Source of the DNA: Cyprinodon diabolis
Lineage: Eukaryota > Chordata > Actinopteri > Cyprinodontiformes > Cyprinodontidae
NCBI GenBank assembly: GCA_030533445.1
Contig: CM060081.1
Coordinates: forward strand, 2,634,315-2,698,314
Length of the DNA stretch: 64,000 bases
Direction of reading: 5' to 3'
This document shows, one piece after another, positions 41,589 through 46,345 of this stretch (the first letter of the stretch is position 1; each line of letters starts with the position of its first letter). Both the position numbers and the translations under genes were made by a program. Below the pieces are notes generated by a model. It did not search any database and had not been told where the DNA came from. It saw nothing but the letters and a program-made list of their open reading frames with translations.

Positions 41589-41810
41589 TATAAAAGAGAC
41601 AATTTGATAGTTTAACTTCACAAAATGAAATTAAATCCTTCACAATCTTATATGTTATAAAAGGTCCATACTGTACCTGCAGACTCCCCTCTTGCAGGCC
41701 GGGATGTTGATTCGATATGCTAGCTCTATATGCTCCTGCTTTATGTCTTCTGGTTTGACAGTTTCCACCCACAGCCACGCGGCTTTCTCCAGTTTAACGC
41801 GGGGAGCCAT
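4659..41810 (-). CDS. usp48: Ubiquitin-specific peptidase 48, complete gene in 27 coding exons
   Basis: USP48 is a cysteine deubiquitinase of the USP family, with an N-terminal catalytic domain, DUSP repeats and a C-terminal ubiquitin-like domain. Coding exons, 5' to 3' on the minus strand: 41677-41810, 40856-40976, 40607-40748, 40333-40460, 38479-38603, 37958-38066, 36466-36599, 36233-36318, 32913-33092, 31286-31423, 31050-31199, 28065-28265, 26988-27099, 26737-26870, 23416-23490, 23160-23284, 21275-21397, 21132-21193, 20804-20914, 14824-14954, 14242-14348, 14040-14147, 12757-12939, 12550-12675, 12423-12471, 10681-10707, 4659-4681. They sum to 3144 nt, which is 1047 residues plus stop; the human protein is about 1035. 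Every junction is GT/AG and phase-consistent. Visible landmarks are the Cys box (Cys98), paired CxxC zinc ligands (218/221 and 265/268), the GHY His349 box and the conserved C terminus GTGLLGH. No break or missing catalytic residue is seen. Introns are heavily loaded with transposons. Confidence 0.95.
4843..7051 (+). mobile_element. PIF/Harbinger-like element split by a hAT insertion
   Basis: Its ends are inverted repeats: GGGCCGGATCTATCAAAG at 4843 and the reverse complement GGGCCGGATTTATCAAGA at 7051. The frame at 5096-5515 resembles the N terminus of HARBI1-type transposases ([51 protein letters not shown]). No catalytic domain remains. Half of the element is a later hAT insertion (5626-6917). 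It lies in the last usp48 intron. Confidence 0.65.
5626..6917. mobile_element. Non-autonomous hAT element nested in the Harbinger-like element
   Basis: The ends are 12-bp inverted repeats TAGAGACTGACA. They are flanked by a perfect 8-bp duplication TTTTGCAC at 5618-5625 and 6918-6925, diagnostic of hAT transposition. The outer arms contain many CCCGTGGGATT/GGGACGGGA repeats. The middle holds another inverted-repeat pair (CTCTGTTCGAAA at about 5993 and 6728), a probable further nested element. No transposase is seen. Confidence 0.8.
7699..8489. mobile_element. Unclassified inverted-repeat element
   Basis: Terminal sequences TGTCACACCTTGCCGATTT (left) and, inverted, TGTCACACCTTGACGATTT (right) form a matching pair. 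No transposase is recognised inside. It directly abuts the hAT element starting at 8496. Another GC-richer repeat of uncertain limits (GCCTGGTTTATGCTCAGCGC at 7118) precedes it. Confidence 0.5.
8496..9273 (+). mobile_element. hAT element with CGGBP1-like zinc-finger remnant
   Basis: The ends are AGGGCCCTATAA and, inverted, AGGGCCCTATAAAATCC. The flanks ACATGAGT and ACATGAGC are a target duplication with one mismatch. On the plus strand around 8730-8906 a broken frame reads [14 protein letters not shown], then [20 protein letters not shown] and [10 protein letters not shown]. This resembles the BED-type finger of hAT-derived CGGBP1. A stop after SVKK and the lack of a catalytic domain mark it as dead. 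Confidence 0.65.
9300..9635 (+). mobile_element. Old DNA-transposon fragment, interrupted
   Basis: The sequence around AAGGTGGGGTCGTCTTATAAT is repeat-like. After the hAT insertion it continues to about 10560 with a frame containing [20 protein letters not shown] suspect a decayed Tc1/mariner-superfamily element but cannot place it. Confidence 0.3.
9636..10235 (+). mobile_element. hAT element with BED zinc-finger exon
   Basis: The 600-bp element starts TAGGGATGGAACGGTT and ends with the complement TAGGGGTGGAACGGTT. It sits between perfect 8-bp duplications TCAGAAAT at 9628-9635 and 10236-10243. An internal frame (9889-10077) encodes [20 protein letters not shown], then WDHFAFRV and a Cys-x2-Cys (CKHC) as in hAT/ZBED BED fingers. 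It stops before any catalytic part. Confidence 0.75.
10681..10707 (-). CDS. usp48: usp48 coding exon 26, 27-base microexon
   Basis: This short exon encodes VRMPEEGFK, matching the conserved near-terminal stretch [14 protein letters not shown]. The acceptor is TTCACAG|TGA and the donor is AAAG|GTAAGC. Phase 1 on both sides keeps the frame to exon 27, 6 kb downstream. Exon 25 (12423-12471, [16 protein letters not shown]) precedes it. The long flanking introns contain L2, hAT and Harbinger-type elements. Confidence 0.85.
11369..11986 (+). mobile_element. L2-type LINE 3' end copy
   Basis: Same family as 1479-1895: the coding end [16 protein letters not shown], then 3' UTR ending in ATAGAAATACACTGAACTGAAT. 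It lies in usp48 intron 26, between the 27-base exon and the last exon, antisense to the gene. Confidence 0.7.
12550..12939 (-). CDS. usp48: usp48 coding exons 23-24, ubiquitin-like domain
   Basis: Exon 23 (12757-12939) encodes a charged linker and then [20 protein letters not shown], the first strand and helix of the C-terminal ubiquitin-like domain. Exon 24 (12550-12675) continues with [19 protein letters not shown] and [12 protein letters not shown]. The 81-base intron between them is the shortest of the gene. Residues are about 913-1015. Both exons are in phase 0, so loss of either would keep the frame. Confidence 0.9.
13265..13970. mobile_element. Possible inverted-repeat element in usp48 intron 22
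   Basis: A left TTGCACCTGAAATG and an inverted CATTTCAGGTGCAA about 700 bp apart suggest a terminal repeat pair. No target duplication or protein is evident. Confidence 0.3.
15217..16184. mobile_element. hAT-like element
   Basis: The ends TAGGGCTGCACGATAT and, inverted, TAGGGATGCACGATATAATC match. The flanks CTAGGGGT and CTAGGGTT form an 8-bp duplication with one mismatch. The interior is dominated by GATATCGGCCGATACC-type sequence and appears to carry an insertion of a related repeat. It lies in usp48 intron 19. Confidence 0.65.
16944..17635. mobile_element. TTAA-flanked inverted-repeat element, copy 1
   Basis: The ends are TTAAAGGTATACTATGCAAC and, inverted, TTAAAGGCACACTATGCAAC. TTAA occurs at both borders, as expected for piggyBac-type target choice or as part of the repeat. 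No transposase is present. A second copy is at 38847-40073. Confidence 0.6.
17647..18240. mobile_element. Possible inverted-repeat element
   Basis: The ends are CTAAGGCGACGTTTACGCTGCAGG and, inverted, CCAAGGCTACATTCACACAGC. It has internal AGATCNGAT-type repeats and no recognised protein. Confidence 0.4.
18253..18884. mobile_element. hAT element
   Basis: Ends CAGTGTTTCCCAACC and, inverted, CAGTGATTCCCAACA. Flanks CTTTAGCT and CTCTAGCT form an 8-bp duplication with one mismatch. No transposase remains in the 632 bp. Confidence 0.7.
20072..20801 (+). mobile_element. L2-type LINE 3' end abutting a usp48 splice donor
   Basis: Long copy of the L2 3' UTR ending in ATAAACTGAACTGAATTGAA. Its terminus reaches positions +5/+6 of the intron that starts at the exon 19 donor (GT at 20802-20803). 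It is inserted antisense to usp48. Confidence 0.75.
22743..23065 (+). mobile_element. L2-type LINE 3' UTR fragment
   Basis: It begins at CTATAGGCTTAGACTGCTGGAGG and follows the 20072-20801 copy through TTTGTATCTATGCTTC, then diverges. It lies in usp48 intron 16, just downstream of exon 16. Confidence 0.7.
23663..24478 (+). mobile_element. pogo/Tigger-like element, copy 1
   Basis: The ends are TACCGTATTTTCACGTCTAT and the inverted TATCGTATTTTCGCGACCAT, with TA at both borders. An internal frame (23820-24152) encodes [20 protein letters not shown] and [18 protein letters not shown], resembling the DDE_1 transposase of pogo/Tigger-type elements. The catalytic domain is incomplete. Its middle is joined to part of another repeat (CTTCAGCCGCGCGTCAGAAC). 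Confidence 0.65.
25600..26303. mobile_element. Inverted-repeat element in usp48 intron 14
   Basis: The ends CCCCTTTTTCACTACCCTTG and, inverted, CCCCATTTACACTACCCTTG match at 17 of 20 positions, bordered by TA. The interior has CGGTCTGAGCTC/CCGAGCTCGG motifs. A diverged relative lies at about 29877-30336. No transposase. Confidence 0.6.
26330..26640 (+). mobile_element. hAT/BED-finger fragment
   Basis: It starts GGGATGTCCCGATCTCGAGATCGG. On the plus strand it encodes [20 protein letters not shown] and [20 protein letters not shown], resembling the BED finger and linker of ZBED-type hAT transposases. A Cys/His ligand appears lost and no catalytic part follows. Confidence 0.5.
27225..27965. mobile_element. 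CGGACGCAGC-family element in usp48 intron 12
   Basis: Alignable by eye with 39013-39798: TTTACATGCAAAGTTAATGG, then GCGTCAAGG-type, TGATCTGGGAGCTGGCAGGG, and the right end GAACGTAGCAT. Partial relatives occur at 29040-29500 and 32260-32530. No protein is recognised. Confidence 0.55.
28065..28265 (-). CDS. usp48: usp48 coding exon 12, DUSP core
   Basis: It encodes [20 protein letters not shown], the [10 protein letters not shown] motif, and ends at YGGGPRLDG, typical DUSP-domain motifs of USP48. The acceptor is TCTGTAG|GAG and the donor is GACG|GTGAGC, phase 1 on both sides. A 202-bp hAT hairpin element ends up only 68 bases upstream of this acceptor (28334-28535). Confidence 0.9.
28334..28535. 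mobile_element. 202-bp hAT hairpin MITE
   Basis: Long nearly perfect inverted arms (CAGGCATTCCCAAACTCGGT / CAGGCATCCCCAAACTCGGT) are flanked by a perfect 8-bp duplication CTCTAAAC at 28326-28333 and 28536-28543. The whole unit can fold as one hairpin. It is 68 bp upstream of usp48 exon 12. Confidence 0.85.
28614..29870 (+). mobile_element. pogo/Tigger-like element, copy 2, with nested insertion
   Basis: Same ends as copy 1. The frame at 28771-29121 shows the same DDE_1-like segment and extends it with [16 protein letters not shown] before being interrupted at about 29040 by a CTGCTTTCACACCGGATGCAGC-type element lasting to about 29500. It lies in usp48 intron 11. Confidence 0.65.
30339..30412 (+). 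mobile_element. Short L2-type LINE 3' UTR fragment
   Basis: It matches AGACTGCTGGAGGACATNGGGACCC and the following TTTCATCATTCT of the other copies. Confidence 0.55.
31050..31199 (-). CDS. usp48: usp48 coding exon 11, entry to first DUSP region
   Basis: It encodes [18 protein letters not shown] and ends LYDLLPAKD, the linker and helix leading into the first DUSP repeat. The only in-phase donor is GACG|GTCGGT, a weak site. It overlaps a second GT four bases downstream (GTAAAA), which would shift the frame into exon 12 and reach a stop codon within a few residues. Phase was the deciding evidence for the 31050 border. Confidence 0.8.
32913..33092 (-). CDS. usp48: usp48 coding exon 9 with catalytic histidine box
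   Basis: The exon encodes the end of the USP fold. [11 protein letters not shown] is followed by [13 protein letters not shown], where the GHY histidine is residue 349, and then by WYKFNDE, the usual third-residue region. The 60 residues are almost unchanged from vertebrate USP48, which supports an active deubiquitinase. The acceptor is CCTCAG|ACC and the donor is CATCG|GTGAGC. Confidence 0.92.
33903..34826. mobile_element. hAT-like element in usp48 intron 8
   Basis: Ends CAGGGTTCCTACAGCATAAG and, inverted, CAGGGTTCCCGCAGGTCCTT. The inner arms repeat AAGACTTTTTAAGAC-type sequence. Only TTGTT is shared at the borders. A piece of the same family lies near 12155-12233. Confidence 0.55.
35144..35397. 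mobile_element. hAT-like MITE (GGGCTGCAACTAACGATTA family)
   Basis: Flanks ATATCTAA and ATGTCTAA form an 8-bp duplication with one mismatch. Ends match the family seen at 37018-37838 and 47229-47562. Right-end fragments also occur at about 21505-21567 and 22440-22502. Confidence 0.6.
35817..36205. mobile_element. Long-arm inverted-repeat MITE next to usp48 exon 8
   Basis: The left arm GTTCTGTCAGAACAGCATAC and the inverted right arm GTTCTGCCAGATCAGCATAC start a long imperfect pairing. It continues through CCATTTC, TTATCCC and CCCTTTAGTTTTGTACGAAAA on both sides. No protein and no clear duplication. It ends 27 bp from the exon 8 donor. Confidence 0.65.
37018..37838. mobile_element. hAT element with perfect target duplication
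   Basis: Ends TGGGGCTGCAACTAACGATT and, inverted, TAGGGCTGCAACAACGAATC. Perfect 8-bp duplications ATTCAGAT lie at 37010-37017 and 37839-37846. No transposase is recognised in 821 bp. It lies in usp48 intron 6. Confidence 0.8.
38108..38350 (+). mobile_element. L2-type LINE 3' terminus next to usp48 exon 6
   Basis: It begins CTGAGCCTGGTTCTGCTGGAGG and ends ATAAACTGAATTGAATTGAA. Its 5' limit lies about 41 bases upstream of the exon 6 acceptor (38066), antisense to the gene. Confidence 0.7.
38847..40073. mobile_element. TTAA-flanked inverted-repeat element, copy 2, carrying another element
   Basis: The outer ends TTAAAGGTACACTATGCAAC and, inverted, TTAAAGGCACACTATGCAAC match copy 1 at 16944-17635, again with TTAA at both borders. 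The centre has been replaced by a CGGACGCAGC-family element (39013-39798). It lies in usp48 intron 4. Confidence 0.65.
39013..39798. mobile_element. CGGACGCAGC-family element, full copy, nested
   Basis: Ends TGCTGTGTTCATACTGGACG and, inverted, TGCTACGTTCACACCGGACG, with TAA on both sides, as for PIF/Harbinger-type 3-bp targets. The interior is rich in GCAGCNGAAGCAGC motifs and CG dinucleotides. No transposase. Confidence 0.6.
40607..40748 (-). CDS. usp48: usp48 coding exon 3 with catalytic cysteine box
   Basis: The exon opens with [16 protein letters not shown], the USP Cys box. Counting from the start codon, the nucleophile is Cys98, the same number I recall for the human enzyme. The acceptor is CTTCCAG|AAC and the donor is TCTG|GTAAAT, leaving phase 1. 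The second half of the exon, after LRSSLYQ, is less conserved. It is about four residues shorter than my recollection of the human sequence, which fits the loop before DYEPQ. Confidence 0.92.
41547..41585. repeat. (TA)n microsatellite
   Basis: A pure alternating AT run in usp48 intron 1, preceded by shorter ATATAC repeats. Confidence 0.9.
41677..41810 (-). CDS. usp48: usp48 coding exon 1 with start codon
   Basis: This exon encodes the N terminus, beginning [12 protein letters not shown], and closely matches the remembered start of vertebrate USP48. The ATG has A at -3 and G at +4, a good initiation context. The exon ends in the middle of an Arg codon at a CAG|GTACAG donor, and exon 2 (40976) supplies the last base. 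An in-frame ATG 54 bases upstream would add a short hydrophobic segment. It was not chosen because the bases before AAATAAAATGG look like an intron 3' end, a pyrimidine tract followed by GTAG, so a non-coding 5' exon probably lies further upstream. Confidence 0.9.
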
Positions 41811-42289
41811 TTTATTTCTACACACAACAGAGAAGTAAGCAGCGAGCAGAACAAATAAAATCATTCAAGGCAACCAGACAGCTCCCTGGACATGCTAACA
41901 TCATCAGAAGCTAACTGTTAGCATACAACTCAATTACAATCATCCTGTTGTCAGTGCTACTTATGTTTAGCCAACTACAGTGGGTCCATTTAGAGTGTCA
42001 TGACAAAACTGCACTTACACAATCGAGCATCCATATCAACTAAACAGATACAATAAAATAAGACAGCTACCAACAAATTTTAGTCAGAAGCGTATGCGCT
42101 AAAGACTGAACTCGTGAAGTTAGCCTGTTAGCTTAATGTAGCTAGCTGCTTGTGCTAGCACAGACATACTCTGACGCAGATATAAACAATCTATTCTGTT
42201 AAATATAAGTATTATCTAACCTCTCATGCGTGTAGCTGCTTCACCATTGTATGCGTGTTAGGTTATAACATTTTATTAGCGGTTTATTT

Positions 42290-42400
42290 TAGATTTAGCG
42301 CCTTTGCGTCAGTTTATAAATAAATAATTCCTCCGCTTAAAATCCACGCTACGTAAACCAGTGACGCAGGTGACGTAGTTACAGAAAGGGACGTACCCGC
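42290..42400 (-). promoter_or_regulatory. Candidate usp48 promoter with paired CRE-like half sites
   Basis: About 0.5 kb upstream of the usp48 ATG is a short CG-bearing stretch in otherwise AT-rich DNA. It contains two close TGACG motifs (TGACGCAGGTGACGTAG on the plus strand), which resemble ATF/CREB half sites. A possible non-coding first exon donor (GAGAG|GTTAGA) lies near 42218. Position and motifs are visible; promoter function is inferred. Confidence 0.3.
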
Positions 42401-42986
42401 AAACACATTTTCTCTGTTAAAAATGTAGATTTGGTTTGATCTAAATGATACTTTTACTGGATCAACTGCGGGCAAAACCAACCAACTAAAAAAAAAAAAA
42501 CTTTTTTTTTTTAAATACTTGAGTTGATATTTGTATTCCTATACTGGGGCTGCAGGGGGCGCTGTTTCACAAGTAAAAAGAAATGGTTCCTGAACTTAAG
42601 CAAAAAACAACACATTGGATTGACACATAAGTAACTATTTTCTATATTTAGCTTGATTTTTCTTTATATTATGTTTGATCAATCTGACTGAATTTTAAAG
42701 TTCACAGTGAGCTCAAGTTTTAGGTGTGTCTGGCCACACCAGAATCACTAAAGTATCCCAAATCCCAGATAAGAAGGTGATAGGATGCAGTGCAGCGGCA
42801 ACTAGAGGACTTTTAACAACACTTAGGTCAATTATTAACGTAAAATCAAGTGTCAGCTGAAAATAATTAAATGAGGAGTTTGTTATATTGTAAATTTCCA
42901 CATAACATTTTGTTAAAACCCAACAGCTGAATACACACAGGTCAATACATCTGTGAACTGCAAGCTACAATCTGTTTGCACTCTAG

Positions 42987-43050
42987 GGAAGGAAGGAAGG
43001 AAGTGAAATAGGAAGGAAAAAAGCAACAAAGGAAGGAAGAAAGAAAAGAT
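42987..43050. repeat. GGAA-rich simple repeat
   Basis: Interrupted GGAA/GAAA tetranucleotides (GGGAAGGAAGGAAGGAAG and variants) in the usp48-znf831 interval. Confidence 0.75.
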
Positions 43051-43464
43051 TTTGGTTTTTAACAACATTTTATTTACACAATTCAAACAATAAAATCAAT
43101 TATTGATGTAAAAAGTCAGTTAAAAATCACTATTAAGTTAAAAACAGGTGTGGCAACATTATGGGAATTTTTTTTTTAAACCAAATAGATTTCTCAACAA
43201 TGCCACCCTGGGAATTTCACCCAGGGAATGTTACCCTCTTTTTAAGGAGCACAGGCTCAGTTACGCAGGGATTGAGACATCTGAGCCAGTTTCAAATGTA
43301 CACAGAGCTATTTATTAATCCTTTTTAAAATAATCTTAAAAACCAATTCTTTATAACAAAAAAAAACTAAAAAGAAACTACAATAGCTGAGGTTACCGGC
43401 AGAAGAGAGTGTGAACGATCAAATGTTAGCCTATATGGAGAAATATGGAGAAAGGGAGAAATCT

Positions 43465-43545
43465 GGATGGATGGATGGATGGATGGATGGATGGATGGAT
43501 GGATGGATGGATGGATGGATGGATGGATGGATGGATGGATGGACC

Positions 43546-43637
<92 letters not shown>
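43465..43637. repeat. Adjacent (GGAT)n and (GATA)n microsatellites
   Basis: About 19 GGAT units are followed, after the short spacer GGACCA, by about 22 GATA units. On the reverse strand the array reads as long Ser-Ile-His-Pro and Ser-Ile-Tyr-Leu repeats, which are artefacts. Likely highly length-variable between individuals. Confidence 0.95.
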
Positions 43638-43815
43638 GTTGCAGTATCTATAACAACCCAAACACACAGGATTTCAGAATTAGACATCCCCAGTTATTAA
43701 TTTCATACACTCACCAGATCTGAATGCCCTGTTAAAAGACTTCGCACCCATGAGAAGAGGTGATGCAGCCTGATGATATTTACACCGTCAGATACCTTTC
43801 CCCCCATGTTAAGCA

Positions 43816-43864
43816 GGGGAACGCTATCTGACGGGGTTTAGAAGCCCATCAGATAGCGTTCCCC
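43816..43864. repeat. Perfect 16-bp inverted repeat (hairpin)
   Basis: GGGGAACGCTATCTGA at 43816-43831 and its exact complement at 43849-43864 are separated by 17 bases. A partial third copy (GTCAGATACCTTTCCCC) lies at about 43788. No flanking gene explains it. Confidence 0.7.
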
Positions 43865-43904
43865 CCTGATGTGATTTACGTTGAGTTGCAATAAATGCTA
43901 AACT

Positions 43905-44138
43905 CTCTGCAGGTTCTTGTCTTTGTCGTCTGCTCTATTCAGCTGGCTTTGGAAACACACGGCGAGAAGGTGGGGGCCGGGTGGGGAGGGTTATGGGGGC
44001 GAGAAATGCAAAAGTAATGCAATAGTTACTTTTACTAGTAAATGGATATTTTTATTGTGGAGTAACTCAGTTACTTTTTGGGAGAAGTAATTAGTAACTA
44101 TAACTAATTACTTTTTCAAAGTAACGTGCCCAACACTG
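43905..44138 (-). mobile_element. hAT terminal fragment (CAGTGTTGGGCACGTTAC family)
   Basis: The minus strand reads CAGTGTTGGGCACGTTACTT, then AAAGTAATTAGTTATAGTTA, a very common fish hAT end with 12-base periodic GTAACT motifs. The other end is not clear. Confidence 0.5.
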
Positions 44139-44795
44139 GTCGTCATTTTTTTGTCCCCTTCTTGTGAGGATTCCTGGTTCTCATTTTTAGGTGGATTTTT
44201 ATTTTTTAATTTTTGCTTCTGTTACCCCTTTTGATATTAAATCTTCTGAAAACAACCAAAACTATCACAAACCATAATGACTAAATGCGACGAAAACCAA
44301 TATGGTTTTCCTCCCAAAGACTAAGACTAAACCTAAGATGGCTGTCAGAAAAAACACTGATCTTGATGTTTAAAAGAGGAGGCAGGAAAAGCAGAATACA
44401 GCGTTAGCCTCGCTGCATGCAGTTAGTCTAGCCTTGTAGCTAAACCAGGTCCTGGAAAAAGACAGAGTGAAACGTCTCCATCTGTCTTTGGACTGCTGAT
44501 TAATTTTGATGTTTGGCTGATCAGGTCCAAAGGGTTTCATTTCCAGTTCTCTTCAAGCTTAGCTGCACCCAGAGCTCTCCTATACTTCTGTATTGCAGAC
44601 GACCGACTGCGCATGGACAACTTTTAATGAGACTCTATGGGGGAACATTTTTGCTTCAAATTATATATTACCATATTTCTAAAATGTTTTATTTTTATAA
44701 TTTAATTTTAATGTGTTTTTTTTTGTCTTAATGAAGTTGATTGGGATTGTGAGGCAGCGCCCTAGCGCCCTCTATTGGCCAGCCGCCACCGGACC

Positions 44796-45010
44796 AGTGT
44801 TAATTTCGTTTTTTGTTTCGTTTTTCTTTCGTTTTGCTTTTTTTAAATTTAGTCTTAGTCAAAATGACAAAAATCTATTTTAGTCTTAGTCATATTTAGT
44901 CATTGCCTTCCCGATTTAGTTTTAGGCTTAGTCTAAATGACGAAAATCAATTTTAGTCTTAGTCAAATTTTTGTCATTTTAGTCAATTACAAATTCATTA
45001 TAAACAATTA
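44796..45010 (+). mobile_element. hAT-like terminal fragment (CAGTGTTAATTTCG family)
   Basis: CAGTGTTAATTTCGTTTTTT is followed by repeated TTTAGTCTTAGTCA units. A similar end, inverted, lies near 44350 (AAACACTG). Limits are approximate. Confidence 0.45.
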
Positions 45011-45553
45011 CATTTCTTAATGTCCATTCGTTCATGGCTCATAAATTTCGTCTGGACTTAGTCTCGTTGATAAAAATAATTTTTTATTTTCTTCATATTT
45101 TTATGTTCTGGAAACAATTTTTGTGCGTTTTCGTCTCGTCATCGTCACGGGAAAAAGGGGCGTTGACTCCATGTGCACCTTCACCTCTTCCTCTTCAGAT
45201 GACATCTCTGTATCCCATTCTGGTTGACGAAATGACCACTGCACTGGACAAAACCTTGACTCCACGTATTCCTGTTTTCTGAGTCAACAACAGAAGAGTT
45301 CATGTATGAAAGGAGTCACAGAACTACCATGAACCCCAGTTTTGAATAACAGCTTCATTTACTTTTCACCACAAGATAACTTTTACAGTCAGAGGAAATG
45401 TATGTAAAGATCAAAGGTCATGTCCAAGCTCCAGAGGTGCACATCGACTTGTACTGTTTGTCTAATTTTAAGGCCATTCTTCCTATTTTTGTCTCCTGAG
45501 TGGGAAAACTATACACAAGAAGAAAAAGAGTGTGAAATATTTCATCTGTGCAT

Positions 45554-46345
45554 CTAGAGCTCGATGATTAGCTTTCCCTCATCATCACTACTGCTGGTGT
45601 CTTCTGAATTGTCGGGAACGCTCAGCACAGGCCTCACGCCACTTTGCGGGCAGTCTGTGGCTTGGTAGCCATGAAAGGACCCGATCATGAGAATGGACTG
45701 GTACTTGTTTCTCCCAGAGTCACGGTTCTCGTCGGGGAAGTCCTTGAGTGTTTCTGCAGAGACTTGCTTCTTACCAGCTTCCAGAAACGGCTGTGATGAA
45801 GACACAGGAATCTGCTCGTCCTGCAACATTTCTCCTGTCATTTCATCTGAACTCCTGCAGACTTTGGTAACCTGACTTAAACACGTAGAGGACAGCGTTC
45901 TGAAATCTGATAAGACACTTTGGTTTTTTGTACTGTCACCAGTGAAAACATCAGAGCAGCTCTCAGCTGTCCTGCAGTTAAAGTCCTGCTGAGCTGAAAC
46001 ACTCATCGTGCTTTTGGTTGACTGAAAGCTGGGCTCAGTACATAAAGAAACCGACAACGGAGCGCGATGGTTCATGTTCGGTGTATGTGAGATCTGCATC
46101 TGCTGGTCGTAGAGGACGGTGCTTGTGTCCCAGTTCTTCTGTGGTGGATAGAGATGGTTGATTTCCAGCGGTGGGCAGTCTAGACAGCGGGTATGGGTGC
46201 TGCTGGCAGCCAGGTCAGAGTCCTGGGAGATGTTTGTGGTTTGATGTTCAGATATTTGTGGATTTCTCTGGCAAAGCACCTCTAAGTCCTGTTCAGACAG
46301 ATGTGCGATTTTCAGGGGATCAACACGAACGTTTATTTCTTCTTC
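45554..46345 (-). CDS. znf831: znf831-like last coding exon
   Basis: The acceptor ATTTCAG|GAAGAAGAAATAAACG opens a 263-codon frame ending in TAG. The encoded segment begins [20 protein letters not shown], is Ser/Thr/Gln-rich in the middle, and ends with a serine-acidic tail ([13 protein letters not shown]). It contains the short motif [11 protein letters not shown]. Length and low-complexity composition fit the C terminus of a ZNF831-type protein. No convincing poly(A) signal was identified; an AATAAA at 45083-45088 on this strand lies inside repeat sequence. Confidence 0.8.
   Translation of the reverse strand, partial: EEEINVRVDPLKIAHLSEQDLEVLCQRNPQISEHQTTNISQDSDLAASSTHTRCLDCPPLEINHLYPPQKNWDTSTVLYDQQMQISHTPNMNHRAPLSVSLCTEPSFQSTKSTMSVSAQQDFNCRTAESCSDVFTGDSTKNQSVLSDFRTLSSTCLSQVTKVCRSSDEMTGEMLQDEQIPVSSSQPFLEAGKKQVSAETLKDFPDENRDSGRNKYQSILMIGSFHGYQATDCPQSGVRPVLSVPDNSEDTSSSDDEGKLIIEL

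Noticed and set aside
41811..41864. In-frame upstream ATG giving an 18-residue hydrophobic N-terminal extension of usp48
   Set aside because: The sequence before AAATAAAATGG looks like an intron 3' end (pyrimidines then GTAG), and vertebrate USP48 starts at MAPR. The hydrophobic stretch is the translated pyrimidine tract.
43367..43687. Minus-strand frames with long Ser-Ile-His-Pro / Ser-Ile-Tyr-Leu repeats
   Set aside because: They are translations of the GGAT and GATA microsatellites.
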